The translations under genes and the position numbers were made by a program. A stretch of 64,000 nucleotides of DNA from Colletes latitarsis (taxonomy: Eukaryota > Arthropoda > Insecta > Hymenoptera > Colletidae), in the NCBI RefSeq assembly GCF_051014445.1, contig NC_135142.1:10372001-10436000 (forward strand), read 5' to 3'. The notes below the pieces were generated by a model. It worked only from the letters and a program-made list of their open reading frames with translations, searched no databases and had not been told where the DNA came from. Positions 8,355-21,290 of the stretch are shown one piece after another. How positions within the stretch are numbered: the first letter of the stretch is position 1; each line of letters starts with the position of its first letter.

Positions 8355-9733
8355 CAGGGTGTTCGGCCACCCCTGGGAAAAATTTTAATGGGGGATTCTA
8401 GATGCCAAAATACGAAAATACAGACGAAAATCAAGAATACCAATTTGTTGATAGAGGCTACGTTAAAAAGTTATTAACAATTAAACTAAAAAATTTCAAA
8501 TCGTTCTGGAAAAATTGTTATCGGTTGCGGGGGTCAATTACAATCATTTTTGGTGAATACACATACCTCCGAAATCTTACCCACTTTCGAGATAAAAATT
8601 CGAGAATGTGTGAAATTTGTTCGATGGAAAAGAAAAATTTCAAATCGTTTTGGAAAAATTATCTTCGGTTGCGGGGGTTACTTACAACCATTTTGGGTGA
8701 ATCGTCATATCCCCCTAATCATGCGCATTTTCGAGAAAGAAATTCAGTACGGGCGGAACTTTAAACGTTAACAACTTTTTAATAAAGCCTCCATTAACAA
8801 ATTGGTATTCTTGATTTTCGTCTTACTTTGGTCTCTAGAATCCCCTGGGAGAAATTGTAATGGGAGATTCTAGAGGTTAAAGTAGAACGAAAATCAAGAA
8901 TACCAATTTGTTGATGGAGTAATACGATACTAAACAAAGTTATTGACGTTTAAAGTTCCGCTCTTACTTTCGAATTTTTTTCTCGAAAATGCGCAGGATT
9001 TCGTATGTGGTATGTCTATTCACCGAAAATAATTGTAATTGACCCCCGAAACCGAAAGTAATTTTTTCAGAACGATTTGAAATTTTCTTTTTCTTTCGTC
9101 GAAAAATTTAGGCACTGCCTGTCGATTTTTCTTAAAAATTCCTTTCTGATTTTTATTCAGTTTGTAAAATAGTTGTTTAATAATACTCTTTGTGTAGGTA
9201 CCCATGAGCTCTACTCGCGAAAAAAAAACGTTTCATTGGAATATATTCACTATTCACTATATCAGTAGGAGTTGCGGGGGCTGTTTGAAAATTTGACCAG
9301 TTATATGGGATTTTTCTCACTTTACGGGGTCAAGGAACAACTTTTCCAACATCTCTACATATTCTCCATTAAAATATGCGTTGTGTTGCTGTTTGAAACA
9401 TTAAAATCGTTCGATCCGGCTGTCGACCAAAAAAAAAAAATGCTTGTTACTGACCCCTGCAACGAAAACTAATTCTTCCAAGACGATTCGAAATTCTTTT
9501 TTACTTGAATTTTTTTTGTCGAAACTGAGTAGGATTTCGGGGGTACGATTCTAACTGATCTCCGCGACCAACAATAATTTTTTCAGAACGATTTGAAATT
9601 TTTTTATTTAATGTTATTAATAACTACTTTTTAACGAAACCTCAGTCGAAAAATTGATATTCTTAATTTTCGTCTTATTTTGGCTTCTAGAATCTCCCAT
9701 TAAAATTTTTCCCAGGTGTGGCCAAACACCCTG
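8355..9733. mobile_element. Compound CAGGGTGTT-type terminal-inverted-repeat element (non-autonomous)
   Basis: Begins CAGGGTGTTCGGCCA after TA (8353-8354) and ends with the inverse, CCAAACACCCTG, before TA. Each terminus continues into about 90 bp of shared sequence ('gattctagag', 'acgaaaatcaagaatacc'). The middle contains two further copies of this subterminal sequence facing each other (8788-8919), so the element looks like two related elements joined after loss of the tips. No transposase is encoded. TA flanks suggest a Tc1/mariner-like or other TA-targeting class, but I cannot name the family. Confidence 0.8.
8788..8919. repeat. 132-bp hairpin (inverted repeat) inside the compound element
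   Basis: Left arm 8788-8844 (starts cctccattaacaaattgg) and right arm 8862-8919 (ends ccaatttgttgatggag) are reverse complements with a few mismatches around a 17-base spacer. It recurs at 7-138, 17917-18048, 28641-28772, 38305-38436 and 47263-47394. It marks the joint between two facing subterminal repeats. If transcribed it would form a long hairpin RNA; transcription is not shown by the sequence. Confidence 0.88.
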
Positions 9734-9797
9734 TATATATTAAATCAATATTAATGAAATTACACCTTGACCGAATTCATTTCAATCCCCACACTAA

Positions 9798-11001
9798 TAC
9801 ATATATTGTGTGTATGTACCATAAATGGTCGAGAATGGAGTCACCTTTCCTATACTGGTATTATTAGATGGTCGCAGGTCCTGCATAAATTTCAATTTAC
9901 ATAATTTTTGTTTTGAGTAAACTCATTTTACTTTTTTGTATATTATTACCTAATGCAACTCATATTTTCCAGCCATGCGATGTAGGAATATTTAGACGAT
10001 TAAAAGTTGCATGGCGAAGGGTAGTGCAGGAACATAGACAAAGTACGTAGGTAGACTAAACCCATTACGAAGGTGAATTTCGCACCAATATATCATACCA
10101 TATATAAATTCCATGAAGAAGGAAATGCTTTTAAAGCTTGTGGTGGCCTATGACCGTTTAACTCAAATACAATTTACTAGACAAAACGTATTTCAGAAAG
10201 AAGAAAATAAATTAGAATTCATGTCGCCAGATGAAACTGACATCAATGACAGCAATATAGGTAGTTTTACATAGCATTCAAGAGCATATTCCAGATGATC
10301 TGAGAGGGGAACAATTTTCTTTTCTATATAGAAAATATTAAAATACAATCGGGACACAACTAAGACACAACACAAGACACAACTCGCAGAGAGAAAGCAC
10401 TGCTGATGTTCAACGCAGTGCAGTTCATAGTAACAGTAAAACCAATACCAGTGTAGAAGACTAATTTAACAACGTTTCGCTAGAAGAAACTAATATATGA
10501 TATACTGATCATTAATTAACTTTAATATTTCATGACAATGATGCTTTTACTTTTTTCTAATGGGAATTGTTTTGTTTCCGATGGTACTGAAATCAAACTA
10601 CATTAATTCTACAACGTTACTTTACTTATTTTCTCGTAAAGACAAAGATTCTTCAGAATCTATTCTGGATAAACATTATCAACATTATCAAAAGATTGAA
10701 AAAACAACAAAGAAAAGAAAAGAAAAGAAAAGAAATATAGAAAGAGTGTGTGCAATCAAAGTTACATCAAAGACATGAAAATAGGCTCAGCTTGAAAAAA
10801 TAGAAGCAATTGATAACCAGGAAAAAGAAAAACAAAGAATGAAAGAAGAACGATTAGAAAAGAAAAAAACAAGCCGAGAAATTAAAAGAAGAAAAGCTAT
10901 TGAAAAAAGAAAGAAAAACAGAAAAATGAAAAGGAAAAGGAGAAAGAAAAGCAAGACGAAGAGAAGGAGAAATGTAAAACTCAAACTAAAAATAAAAATA
11001 A
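9798..11001 (+). pseudogene. Pogo/Tigger-like transposase remnant, copy 2
   Basis: Same decayed block as at 1017-2225. It is 5 bp shorter because one unit of the AAAAG run near 10735 is missing; the frame breaks are otherwise shared, so decay preceded amplification. Confidence 0.75.
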
Positions 11002-11450
11002 AGTTAAGAACGTGAAAAGAAAATAATAAATAATATTATTGTGTTGTTTTTACAGGGTGAATGTAGTAACTGAACCAGGTGGTTATGACTATGCAACATT
11101 TTTATTAGCATCTTTTTCAAACTCCACTTGGAACAACACTGTACGTATGTATGTATGGGATTATCAGGAACCGTGTTTGTTCGTTAATCGGCACACTCGT
11201 ATTTATTTCGTTAAACACAGTCACACCTACTACGTACTTTTCTTCAATCTTTCTCTCTTCCGTGCTGTCTTTTCTCGCTTTCTGGGTTATTCACCCATCA
11301 GCTGTTCGGCCGTACGCTCGCCGCGTGTTGACGGCTTTTTCGGCGGTAACCGTCTTCGCTCGTGCAAGCTCGTGGACAGCGAACGATTCGCTGTACGGCC
11401 AAAAATTCGTGCGCGATTTAATAATTTTCAACTGCACGGTTCCCTACATA

Positions 11451-12129
11451 CAGGGTGTTCGGCCATCCATGGGAAAAATTTTAATGGGGGATTCTAGAGG
11501 TAAAAATAAGACGAAAATCAAGAATACCAATTAGTTGATGGAGGCACTGTTAAAAAGTTATTAATGTTTAAAGTTCCGCTCGTACTGAATTTTTTTCTCG
11601 AAAATGCGCAAGATTTCGGGGGTATGTCTATACATAAAAAATGATTGTCACCGACCCTCGCAACTGAAAATAATTTTTCACAGAACGATTTGAAATCTTT
11701 TTTTTTCATCGAAAAATATAGGCACCCGATTAGATTTTCAGTAAGGAATTTTTTCCTCGAAAGTGCGTAGGATTTCGGGGGTATGTGTAATGACCAAAAA
11801 TGATTGTAATTGACCCCTGCAACCGAAAATAATTTTTTTAGAAAAATTTTTGAAAAATTTGTTTTTCGCCGAAAAATATCAACACATACTCGAATTTTTT
11901 TCTCGAAACTGAGTAGGATTTCGAATATATGTCTATTCACTGAAAATGCTTGTAATTGACCTCCGCAGCCGAAAATAATTTTTCCGGAACGATTTGAAAT
12001 TTTTGAATTTAATTGTTAATAACTTTTTAACGAAGCCTCCATCAACAAATTGGTATTCTTGATTTTCGTCTTAGTTTGGCCTCTAGAATCTCCTATTAAA
12101 ATGTTTCTCAGGGCTGGCCGAACACCCTG
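11451..12129. mobile_element. CAGGGTGTT-type element, copy 2
   Basis: Same 679-bp element and TA flanks as at 2675-3353; one private substitution near 11740. Confidence 0.85.
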
Positions 12130-12156
12130 TATACTACTATGTTGGTTTGTTCCGGT

Positions 12157-13019
12157 TTGAATCACGCAGTAATGTGGGCCCACAAAGAAGCAGTCAATTA
12201 AACCTGATTTCGATCAATATTTTAGAGGATAACACCGGTTAGGTCTGGGTCAGGTCTGGGTTATGCCCGCATCTGGCTCATGATTATGCCTTCTTCGCAT
12301 ACTTGTTGGCCAGATCCTGGGTTTTTTTCGGGTTTGAATCACGTAGTAATGTGGTACCACACAGTAACAGTCAATTAAACCTGGATTCGGCCAGTATTTT
12401 AGAGGATAACACCGGTTAGGTCTGGGTTAGGTCTGGGATATGCCCGCATCTGGCTCATGATTTTGCCTTCTTCGCATACTTGTTGGCCAGATCCTGGGTT
12501 TTTTTCGTGTTTGAATCACGTAGTAATGTGGTAACACACTGAAGCAGTCAATTAAACCTGGTTTCGATCAATATTTTAGAGGATAACACCGGTTAGGTCT
12601 GGGTTAGGTCTGGGTTATGCCCGCATCTGGCTCATGATTATGCCTTCTTCGCATACTTGTTGGCCAGATCCTGGGTTCCTTCTGGTTTGAATCACGTAGT
12701 AATGTGGTACCACACAGTAACAGTCAATTAAACCTGGATTCGGTCAGTATTTTAGAGGATAACACCGGTTAGGTCTGGGTTAGGTCTGGGATGTGCGCGC
12801 ATCTGGCTTATACTTTCGCCTTTTTCGCATACTTGTTGGCCAGATCCTGGGTTTTTTTCGTGTTTGAATCACGTAGTAATGTGGTACCACACTGAAGCAG
12901 TCAATTAAACCTGGTTTCGATCAATATTTTAGAGGATAACACCGGTTAGGTCTTGGTTAGGTCTGGGTTATACCAGCATCTGGCTCATGATTTTGCCTTC
13001 TTCGCATACGTGTTGGCCA
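12157..13019 (+). repeat. 177-bp satellite array, 5 monomers (A-B-C-D-E)
   Basis: Starts at 12157, 12334, 12511, 12687 and 12864. Type D is recognised by gttccttctgg and gggatgtgcgcgcatctgg. Type E has gtcttggttagg, ttataccagcatc and a final tacgtgttggccac. D is preceded by a 176-bp interval. This A-to-E order is the simplest complete higher-order unit in the window. Confidence 0.95.
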
Positions 13020-14596
13020 CGTGTTGACGATAAAACTGTAAGATAAAGGATGAATTAAGTTCCAAGTCCCTAAAATTTTCCAAATCATAGATTTAAAAAT
13101 GATTTAGATATTTACATGATTTTAGTGTGGGTATTTATACAAGTATGTAAATCTCTATTTATGCATAACATGTTACCCCTAAATGGGCAAGTTAATGAAT
13201 TATATACATGTTAATTGTATAATAATAACCCTTTGTTCCTCATAAAAATTCACAACTGAATTGCTATCATTCTAAAAAAATCCATCCCAAAATATATTAT
13301 CAAAACTAGTAATAAATTATTTGAACAAGGTGATAACAGATTTGAAATATTTAATAAAATTTAAATACCAGATATTGATAGTATTAATAAAATATAATAT
13401 TAATACTATTTTGACACTGTTATTTGATTTTAATATTAATTATAGATACTTTGATTATTGATTTATTAAAACATAAAGTTAATGAAGTCCCAGTAGATTA
13501 TAAATATTTTAAAGAGCATGAATTAGCATAGAATTTCATAAAAAATTTGATGAGTGATAGAAGTAACTTGAATAATCTGAATTTTGTAGCTTTTACTATA
13601 TCTTTGGATATGGAATCACAGATTCATTTTATTAATAAAAATAGAGATAGTACTGATGATTTACTCAGACTCGTTAAAGTAAGTGGGCCAAGTGGGAAGA
13701 ATATTAAGATAGATGGATAGATATTGGTAAAAGTATACTTCTTGTCCTTATATAGGAAATCTTTAATATTACAAATAAACTCTTTCTGTAAAATCTTGAA
13801 CTTATCATTATAATTTATAGAATTAAAGTCAACGCATCTAATAATGAAAGTGAACTGAAGTATTTTATAGACTTGTCAAGAACGTTTTTTGGTATATTCC
13901 TAGCAAACGACCCGTTCAACGATCGGGATGAGTTATACGTAATTCGATTCGTCTAATTCAGTATATTATTTCATTAGTATATGCATTTCATTATCTGCGG
14001 AAATTCGGTATTTTTACAAAGTAACTAAGTATTTTAAATATATTCTGATAGGTTCACAGGTGGAAACAAGTGACTGTCGTTACCTGTGTTCAAAATGCCA
14101 GCTAGTAAAATGCTAATTTGTTAACAATAACATTTGTTGAATGAAATTTCTGCTATTTCTGCAAATATCTCATTGAATAAATCACCATCTTTCTATTATA
14201 TATACATTTACTAAATACATAATGGCTCAGGTATCCAATGAAGTTACTCTTATTGGAAATATAAAATATTGATAGTATTATATGTTAGAAAAAAGTGGTG
14301 TCTTCAATTTAATTCATGTAAGCATCAGTAATGAGATCTTGAAAATTGACGCTGTGATTAATTTTCAAATGGCCTCTGTGCCATTATTTCTACAACAAAA
14401 TGTTGATTCATCAGTCTCTATCTACTCTACCCTTCCACAATTGCTGCGCAGTATTTTTATTTAATGTTAGTTATATAATATATCACGACATTGCTCATAA
14501 TTATACGTTAGCATATATGGTAATTTTAAAACAATATCTGTAACTGAGTTTGTTTTTAGAAAACCACGTTCTTTGCTTTTCAAATATCTTTATATA

Positions 14597-14958
14597 ATGC
14601 AATGGCTTTTAAAAACTAAGGGTATAAACATCTCACCGTAAACCGTAAATAGTTTACATTTTAAAGATCCAGAAACAGGCGCTCATACGAATAAAACAGA
14701 AACTACGTGGAAGCATAGTAAACACTTTTTGCCTGAATATTGTCGGTTAGTATTTGCAGTTCCACACGTTTTTTAATATGTTTTTCTAACATATAATACA
14801 AAATAATAAATATTATATTTTCTATTTTCAGCAAAAAAGATAATTTCATTGGGTACTTAAGCCATTACGTGTTTTATAAACCTTCCAAGCAAGGAAAGGA
14901 TGATTTATTTAATCAGTTCTTAAAAGAAATTTCAGAAATTTCATTTGATGATGATTGA
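14597..14958 (+). pseudogene. Merlin/IS1595-like transposase remnant, copy 2
   Basis: Same two exons (14597-14745 and 14832-14958), intron and TAA as in copy 1. Confidence 0.78.
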
Positions 14959-15264
14959 TTCTGTAAAAAATCAAAATATACCAGACTTAGATGATAATGA
15001 AATTTAATAATAAAAACAAGTTAAGCCAACGTACTGCGTGCAATAGTAATTTACTATATATTGTAAACACTGTCAGCGGCGGGGAGACATTTTTTACTGT
15101 TGCTGCATGTACTGTCTACATACCTGGTTTTAATACTGTCCACCTGACCGACTCGTGGAAGTTCTATGCCTAAAAAAATGATTTTTATGCATCATACAAA
15201 TTCTTCTACAAATTCCCATTTGACAATGTAGAATAGATCCAATTAGATAAATTATTTATAATTT

Positions 15265-16795
15265 TTAAAATGAACATAGCAACGATTTAATGTTAATCAT
15301 TACATTACCAATCTTTCCAGATATTAGTTTAAAACCATCACCAACTTTAATATCAACCGGGTTTTGTAGATTTTTGGATTCATAAAAGTACTCATCTGTG
15401 TTTATTATGTGATCTGAGCAACCACTATCTAGTAGCCATTTAATATTTCTACTTCTTCTATTTTGCTACTTTTCATTACTTCAACCTTGAATGAATTGTA
15501 ATTTCTACTGTCATCTAGACTCGAATTTCCAGCCACTTTTCTATCGTGTCTATTTTGTATATGTTTGAAAAGGTTGCCTTTTGTAATAATTATTAAAGTT
15601 TTCTGGGCAGTAACGTTGGATGTGCCCTGACTTATTACACTGACTTAACATACCGCTTCAGTAGTCGTTGCACTGCTATGCTGATTATCCTTTGAATTGA
15701 GATACTTGTTCTGATTGCGTTGTACGTGTCGAAACCTATGACCTCTAGGATTTTTAGTTAAATTTGAACTAAACGTGCGAGTGTAATTTCTGCTGTACTC
15801 AAAGTAGTAACTTTTACCGTTTCTCTTTTGATACTCTAACAGTAATTTAGATTTTACATACTCAACTGTTTTTTCCTTCGTTGGCAGTGCATCAATAATA
15901 TCAACAATACGTGAGAAGTTAACGTTAATAACAGATAATTCAATTTATCCTCTTCATTCACAGTCTCACCAGTATTTTTGAGCCTATTTATATGCATTTC
16001 AAATTCGTTAAAGAAGTCACTTGGATTTTCACCTTCTTTCATTTTTAATTCTAACAATCTTCTTTTACACAATAGCTTTACTGCACTGTTTTTAACTAGA
16101 TAAATTTCGTCAAGCTTTGCAATCATATTTTTCGCAGTCGTTTCTGATATTATTAATTCTAACTGAGTGTTTGAAATACTGTTTACGATGTAACTTTTTG
16201 CTTTAATTTCCTTTTTTATTCCAATCTTCGACTCTTATTTCAGCCGGTCTTTCATCATGTAGAATAACCTCGTTACAGTCTTTCATTTCTAAAAATAAAT
16301 TTAACCTGAATTTCCAGTTCCATAAAATATTTGTAACATGAAATCGTCCTTTTTTTCACTTGCCATGCTTCTATCTTAGGTTATCTTCCTTTCACAACTA
16401 AATTTCTTTTCTTTACTGTTAACGAACAAACCACGGACCTCTGCTACCATGTTAAAATACTGTTTATATTATTTATTATAATGAATCTTGTTACAAAACA
16501 AACACACTTATTTTCCATTGTGAAAAGAAAACTTAAAAACTAAAAGAACATTCCTCGACGTGTGCTTCTCTCACAAACACACACACACACTCCTAAACAC
16601 TAAAGAAACTAACGAATTTTAAGTCATATTTCTAACAATAACAGTAACAGTTTATAAAAAAATAACGAATTTCCACAGATGCATAGAAATGCATATCAAT
16701 AATGTACTGAATTAGGCGAATCGAATAATGTATAACTCACCCCGATCCGTGAACGGGCCTAGCGTTTGCTAGGAATGTTCCATAACTTTTCAACA
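15265..16795 (-). mobile_element. Copia-type LTR plus gag-protease remnant, copy 2
   Basis: LTR at 16450-16795, primer site 16438-16449, decayed gag-protease 15265-16366. It has private changes near 15996 (Thr to Met in the gag segment) and 16303. Confidence 0.8.
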
Positions 16796-17335
16796 AAGTC
16801 TAAAATTTTTCCCAAGGGTTTTTGAATACCTATACACTGTATAGATATCCTGTTTCCTTCAACCGAACGACACGTGTCCCTAAAAAATATATTTTTAAAG
16901 TAAGTCGGTCAAGTAGGAAGAATATTCAGATATTTAAGAATATGAATGTATTGGTAAAAATATCCATTCCTCTTACCTTTATGTCCTGTGTATTGGATAA
17001 TATAGATTTACATACTTTTACCGCTGAATTCGAAATTCTGAACTAAACATAGGTACAGGACTCGTCAAAACCGTTTTTCATTCTTTTTATAGTTTTATCT
17101 GTTTTCCAAAAAACAACCAATTAAATTAAGTTGCAAGAATGCAAAAGCGATAAAACTTACAGAGGCTTTAAATGTTTACTTAAGACTTTGCCTTTTGTAA
17201 AAACCGGCGATATTGACTGTGTGTGTGTGTGTGTAAATCGTCGTACGTTCGTGCCCGGTGCAGTAAAACACGTGCATCGATCTAAGTTACGTACGTTCCT
17301 CACGTGCCACTTTCTCAATCTATACTTTTAAATAA

Positions 17336-17483
17336 AAATTTTCGATGAGGTGCATTTGTAGCTATTACGTGTAGCATCATGAGCAAACTCTTAGAAAATC
17401 ACTCCTACTCCTCATTTGGACAGAATTTTTACTTTCATGATTATAGCGAAAAGTCGTTTTCCTGCTCGGGGAACACATATGTA
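17336..17483 (+). repeat. Lone diverged 148-bp satellite monomer, copy 2
   Basis: Same monomer and same position before the CAGGGTGTT element as at 8207-8354. Confidence 0.88.
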
Positions 17484-18862
17484 CAGGGTGTTCGGCCACC
17501 CCTGGGAAAAATTTTAATGGGGGATTCTAGATGCCAAAATACGAAAATACAGACGAAAATCAAGAATACCAATTTGTTGATAGAGGCTACGTTAAAAAGT
17601 TATTAACAATTAAACTAAAAAATTTCAAATCGTTCTGGAAAAATTGTTATCGGTTGCGGGGGTCAATTACAATCATTTTTGGTGAATACACATACCTCCG
17701 AAATCTTACCCACTTTCGAGATAAAAATTCGAGAATGTGTGAAATTTGTTCGATGGAAAAGAAAAATTTCAAATCGTTTTGGAAAAATTATCTTCGGTTG
17801 CGGGGGTTACTTACAACCATTTTGGGTGAATCGTCATATCCCCCTAATCATGCGCATTTTCGAGAAAGAAATTCAGTACGGGCGGAACTTTAAACGTTAA
17901 CAACTTTTTAATAAAGCCTCCATTAACAAATTGGTATTCTTGATTTTCGTCTTACTTTGGTCTCTAGAATCCCCTGGGAGAAATTGTAATGGGAGATTCT
18001 AGAGGTTAAAGTAGAACGAAAATCAAGAATACCAATTTGTTGATGGAGTAATACGATACTAAACAAAGTTATTGACGTTTAAAGTTCCGCTCTTACTTTC
18101 GAATTTTTTTCTCGAAAATGCGCAGGATTTCGTATGTGGTATGTCTATTCACCGAAAATAATTGTAATTGACCCCCGAAACCGAAAGTAATTTTTTCAGA
18201 ACGATTTGAAATTTTCTTTTTCTTTCGTCGAAAAATTTAGGCACTGCCTGTCGATTTTTCTTAAAAATTCCTTTCGGATTTTTATTCAGTTTGTAAAATA
18301 GTTGTTTAATAATACTCTTTGTGTAGGTACCCATGAGCTCTACTCGCGAAAAAAAAACGTTTCATTGGAATATATTCACTATTCACTATATCAGTAGGAG
18401 TTGCGGGGGCTGTTTGAAAATTTGACCAGTTATATGGGATTTTTCTCACTTTACGGGGTCAAGGAACAACTTTTCCAACATCTCTACATATTCTCCATTA
18501 AAATATGCGTTGTGTTGCTGTTTGAAACATTAAAATCGTTCGATCCGGCTGTCGACCAAAAAAAAAAAATGCTTGTTACTGACCCCTGCAACGAAAACTA
18601 ATTCTTCCAAGACGATTCGAAATTCTTTTTTACTTGAATTTTTTTTGTCGAAACTGAGTAGGATTTCGGGGGTACGATTCTAACTGACCTCCGCGACCAA
18701 CAATAATTTTTTCAGAACGATTTGAAATTTTTTTATTTAATGTTATTAATAACTACTTTTTAACGAAACCTCAGTCGAAAAATTGATATTCTTAATTTTC
18801 GTCTTATTTTGGCTTCTAGAATCTCCCATTAAAATTTTTCCCAGGTGTGGCCAAACACCCTG
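17484..18862. mobile_element. Compound CAGGGTGTT-type inverted-repeat element, second complete copy
   Basis: Collinear 1379-bp copy of the element at 8355-9733, spanning the copy 2/copy 3 phase boundary, with the same TA flanks and internal hairpin (17917-18048). It carries the private change near 18276. Confidence 0.8.
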
Positions 18863-18926
18863 TATATATTAAATCAATATTAATGAAATTACACCTTGAC
18901 CGAATTCATTTCAATCCCCACACTAA

Positions 18927-20135
18927 TACATATATTGTGTGTATGTACCATAAATGGTCGAGAATGGAGTCACCTTTCCTATACTGGTATTATTAGATGG
19001 TCGCAGGTCCTGCATAAATTTCAATTTACATAATTTTTGTTTTGAGTAAACTCATTTTACTTTTTTGTATATTATTACCTAATGCAACTCATATTTTCCA
19101 GCCATGCGATGTAGGAATATTTAGACGATTAAAAGTTGCATGGCGAAGGGTAGTGCAGGAACATAGACAAAGTACGTAGGTAGACTAAACCCATTACGAA
19201 GGTGAATTTCGCACCAATATATCATACCATATATAAATTCCATGAAGAAGGAAATGCTTTTAAAGCTTGTGGTGGCCTATGACCGTTTAACTCAAATACA
19301 ATTTACTAGACAAAACGTATTTCAGAAAGAAGAAAATAAATTAGAATTCATGTCGCCAGATGAAACTGACATCAATGACAGCAATATAGGTAGTTTTACA
19401 TAGCATTCAAGAGCATATTCCAGATGATCTGAGAGGGGAACAATTTTCTTTTCTATATAGAAAATATTAAAATACAATCGGGACACAACTAAGACACAAC
19501 ACAAGACACAACTCGCAGAGAGAAAGCACTGCTGATGTTCAACGCAGTGCAGTTCATAGTAACAGTAAAACCAATACCAGTGTAGAAGACTAATTTAACA
19601 ACGTTTCGCTAGAAGAAACTAATATATGATATACTGATCATTAATTAACTTTAATATTTCATGACAATGATGCTTTTACTTTTTTCTAATGGGAATTGTT
19701 TTGTTTCCGATGGTACTGAAATCAAACTACATTAATTCTACAACGTTACTTTACTTATTTTCTCGTAAAGACAAAGATTCTTCAGAATCTATTCTGGATA
19801 AACATTATCAACATTATCAAAAGATTGAAAAAACAACAAAGAAAAGAAAAGAAAAGAAAAGAAAAGAAATATAGAAAGAGTGTGTGCAATCAAAGTTACA
19901 TCAAAGACATGAAAATAGGCTCAGCTTGAAAAAATAGAAGCAATTGATAACCAGGAAAAAGAAAAACAAAGAATGAAAGAAGAACGATTAGAAAAGAAAA
20001 AAACAAGCCGAGAAATTAAAAGAAGAAAAGCTATTGAAAAAAGAAAGAAAAACAGAAAAATGAAAAGGAAAAGGAGAAAGAAAAGCAAGACGAAGAGAAG
20101 GAGAAATGTAAAACTCAAACTAAAAATAAAAATAA
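18927..20135 (+). pseudogene. Pogo/Tigger-like transposase remnant, copy 3
   Basis: Same decayed block and same breaks as at 1017-2225, with the full-length AAAAG run. Confidence 0.75.
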
Positions 20136-20584
20136 AGTTAAGAACGTGAAAAGAAAATAATAAATAATATTATTGTGTTGTTTTTACAGGGTGAATGTAG
20201 TAACTGAACCAGGTGGTTATGACTATGCAACATTTTTATTAGCATCTTTTTCAAACTCCACTTGGAACAACACTGTACGTATGTATGTATGGGATTATCA
20301 GGAACCGTGTTTGTTCGTTAATCGGCACACTCGTATTTATTTCGTTAAACACAGTCACACCTACTACGTACTTTTCTTCAATCTTTCTCTCTTCCGTGCT
20401 GTCTTTTCTCGCTTTCTGGGTTATTCACCCATCAGCTGTTCGGCCGTACGCTCGCCGCGTGTTGACGGCTTTTTCGGCGGTAACCGTCTTCGCTCGTGCA
20501 AGCTCGTGGACAGCGAACGATTCGCTGTACGGCCAAAAATTCGTGCGCGATTTAATAATTTTCAACTGCACGGTTCCCTACATA

Positions 20585-21263
20585 CAGGGTGTTCGGCCAT
20601 CCATGGGAAAAATTTTAATGGGGGATTCTAGAGGTAAAAATAAGACGAAAATCAAGAATACCAATTAGTTGATGGAGGCACTGTTAAAAAGTTATTAATG
20701 TTTAAAGTTCCGCTCGTACTGAATTTTTTTCTCGAAAATGCGCAAGATTTCGGGGGTATGTCTATACATAAAAAATGATTGTCACCGACCCTCGCAACTG
20801 AAAATAATTTTTCACAGAACGATTTGAAATCTTTTTTTTTCATCGAAAAATATAGGCACCCGATTAGATTTTCGGTAAGGAATTTTTTCCTCGAAAGTGC
20901 GTAGGATTTCGGGGGTATGTGTAATGACCAAAAATGATTGTAATTGACCCCTGCAACCGAAAATAATTTTTTTAGAAAAATTTTTGAAAAATTTGTTTTT
21001 CGCCGAAAAATATCAACACATACTCGAATTTTTTTCTCGAAACTGAGTAGGATTTCGAATATATGTCTATTCACTGAAAATGCTTGTAATTGACCTCCGC
21101 AGCCGAAAATAATTTTTCCGGAACGATTTGAAATTTTTGAATTTAATTGTTAATAACTTTTTAACGAAGCCTCCATCAACAAATTGGTATTCTTGATTTT
21201 CGTCTTAGTTTGGCCTCTAGAATCTCCTATTAAAATGTTTCTCAGGGCTGGCCGAACACCCTG
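20585..21263. mobile_element. CAGGGTGTT-type element, copy 3
   Basis: Same 679-bp element and TA flanks as at 2675-3353. Confidence 0.85.
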
Positions 21264-21290
21264 TATACTACTATGTTGGTTTGTTCCGGT

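Larger units (their letters stand above)
1..8781 (+). repeat. Macrosatellite copy 1 (8781 bp)
   Basis: First of six head-to-tail copies. The window opens inside the unit, so this start is an arbitrary phase; base 1 corresponds to base 8782 in copy 2. Removing the internal 177-bp array (3381-3890) leaves an 8271-bp core. Copy 1 has the shortest array (three monomers) and private substitutions, for example T at 628 in 'attgttcga' where the others have C. The core is a mosaic of decayed transposons listed separately. The tandem structure is seen directly; no part of the core shows an intact gene. Confidence 0.97.
8782..17910 (+). repeat. Macrosatellite copy 2 (9129 bp)
   Basis: Second tandem copy. 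Its core is 8266 bp, 5 bp shorter than the others because one AAAAG unit is missing near 10735; its 177-bp array has five monomers. Private substitutions include A at 11740 (ttttcagtaag), an A near 15996 in the copia gag remnant, and A near 16303. With copy 1 it shares a T in 'gttttttcc' near 15872, where copies 3-6 have C. Confidence 0.97.

Noticed and set aside
8402..8771. Two overlapping plus-strand open frames (120 and 73 codons) conserved in five copies
   Set aside because: They lie in the compound inverted-repeat element, repeat the same words internally, and are conserved only because the whole unit was recently amplified.
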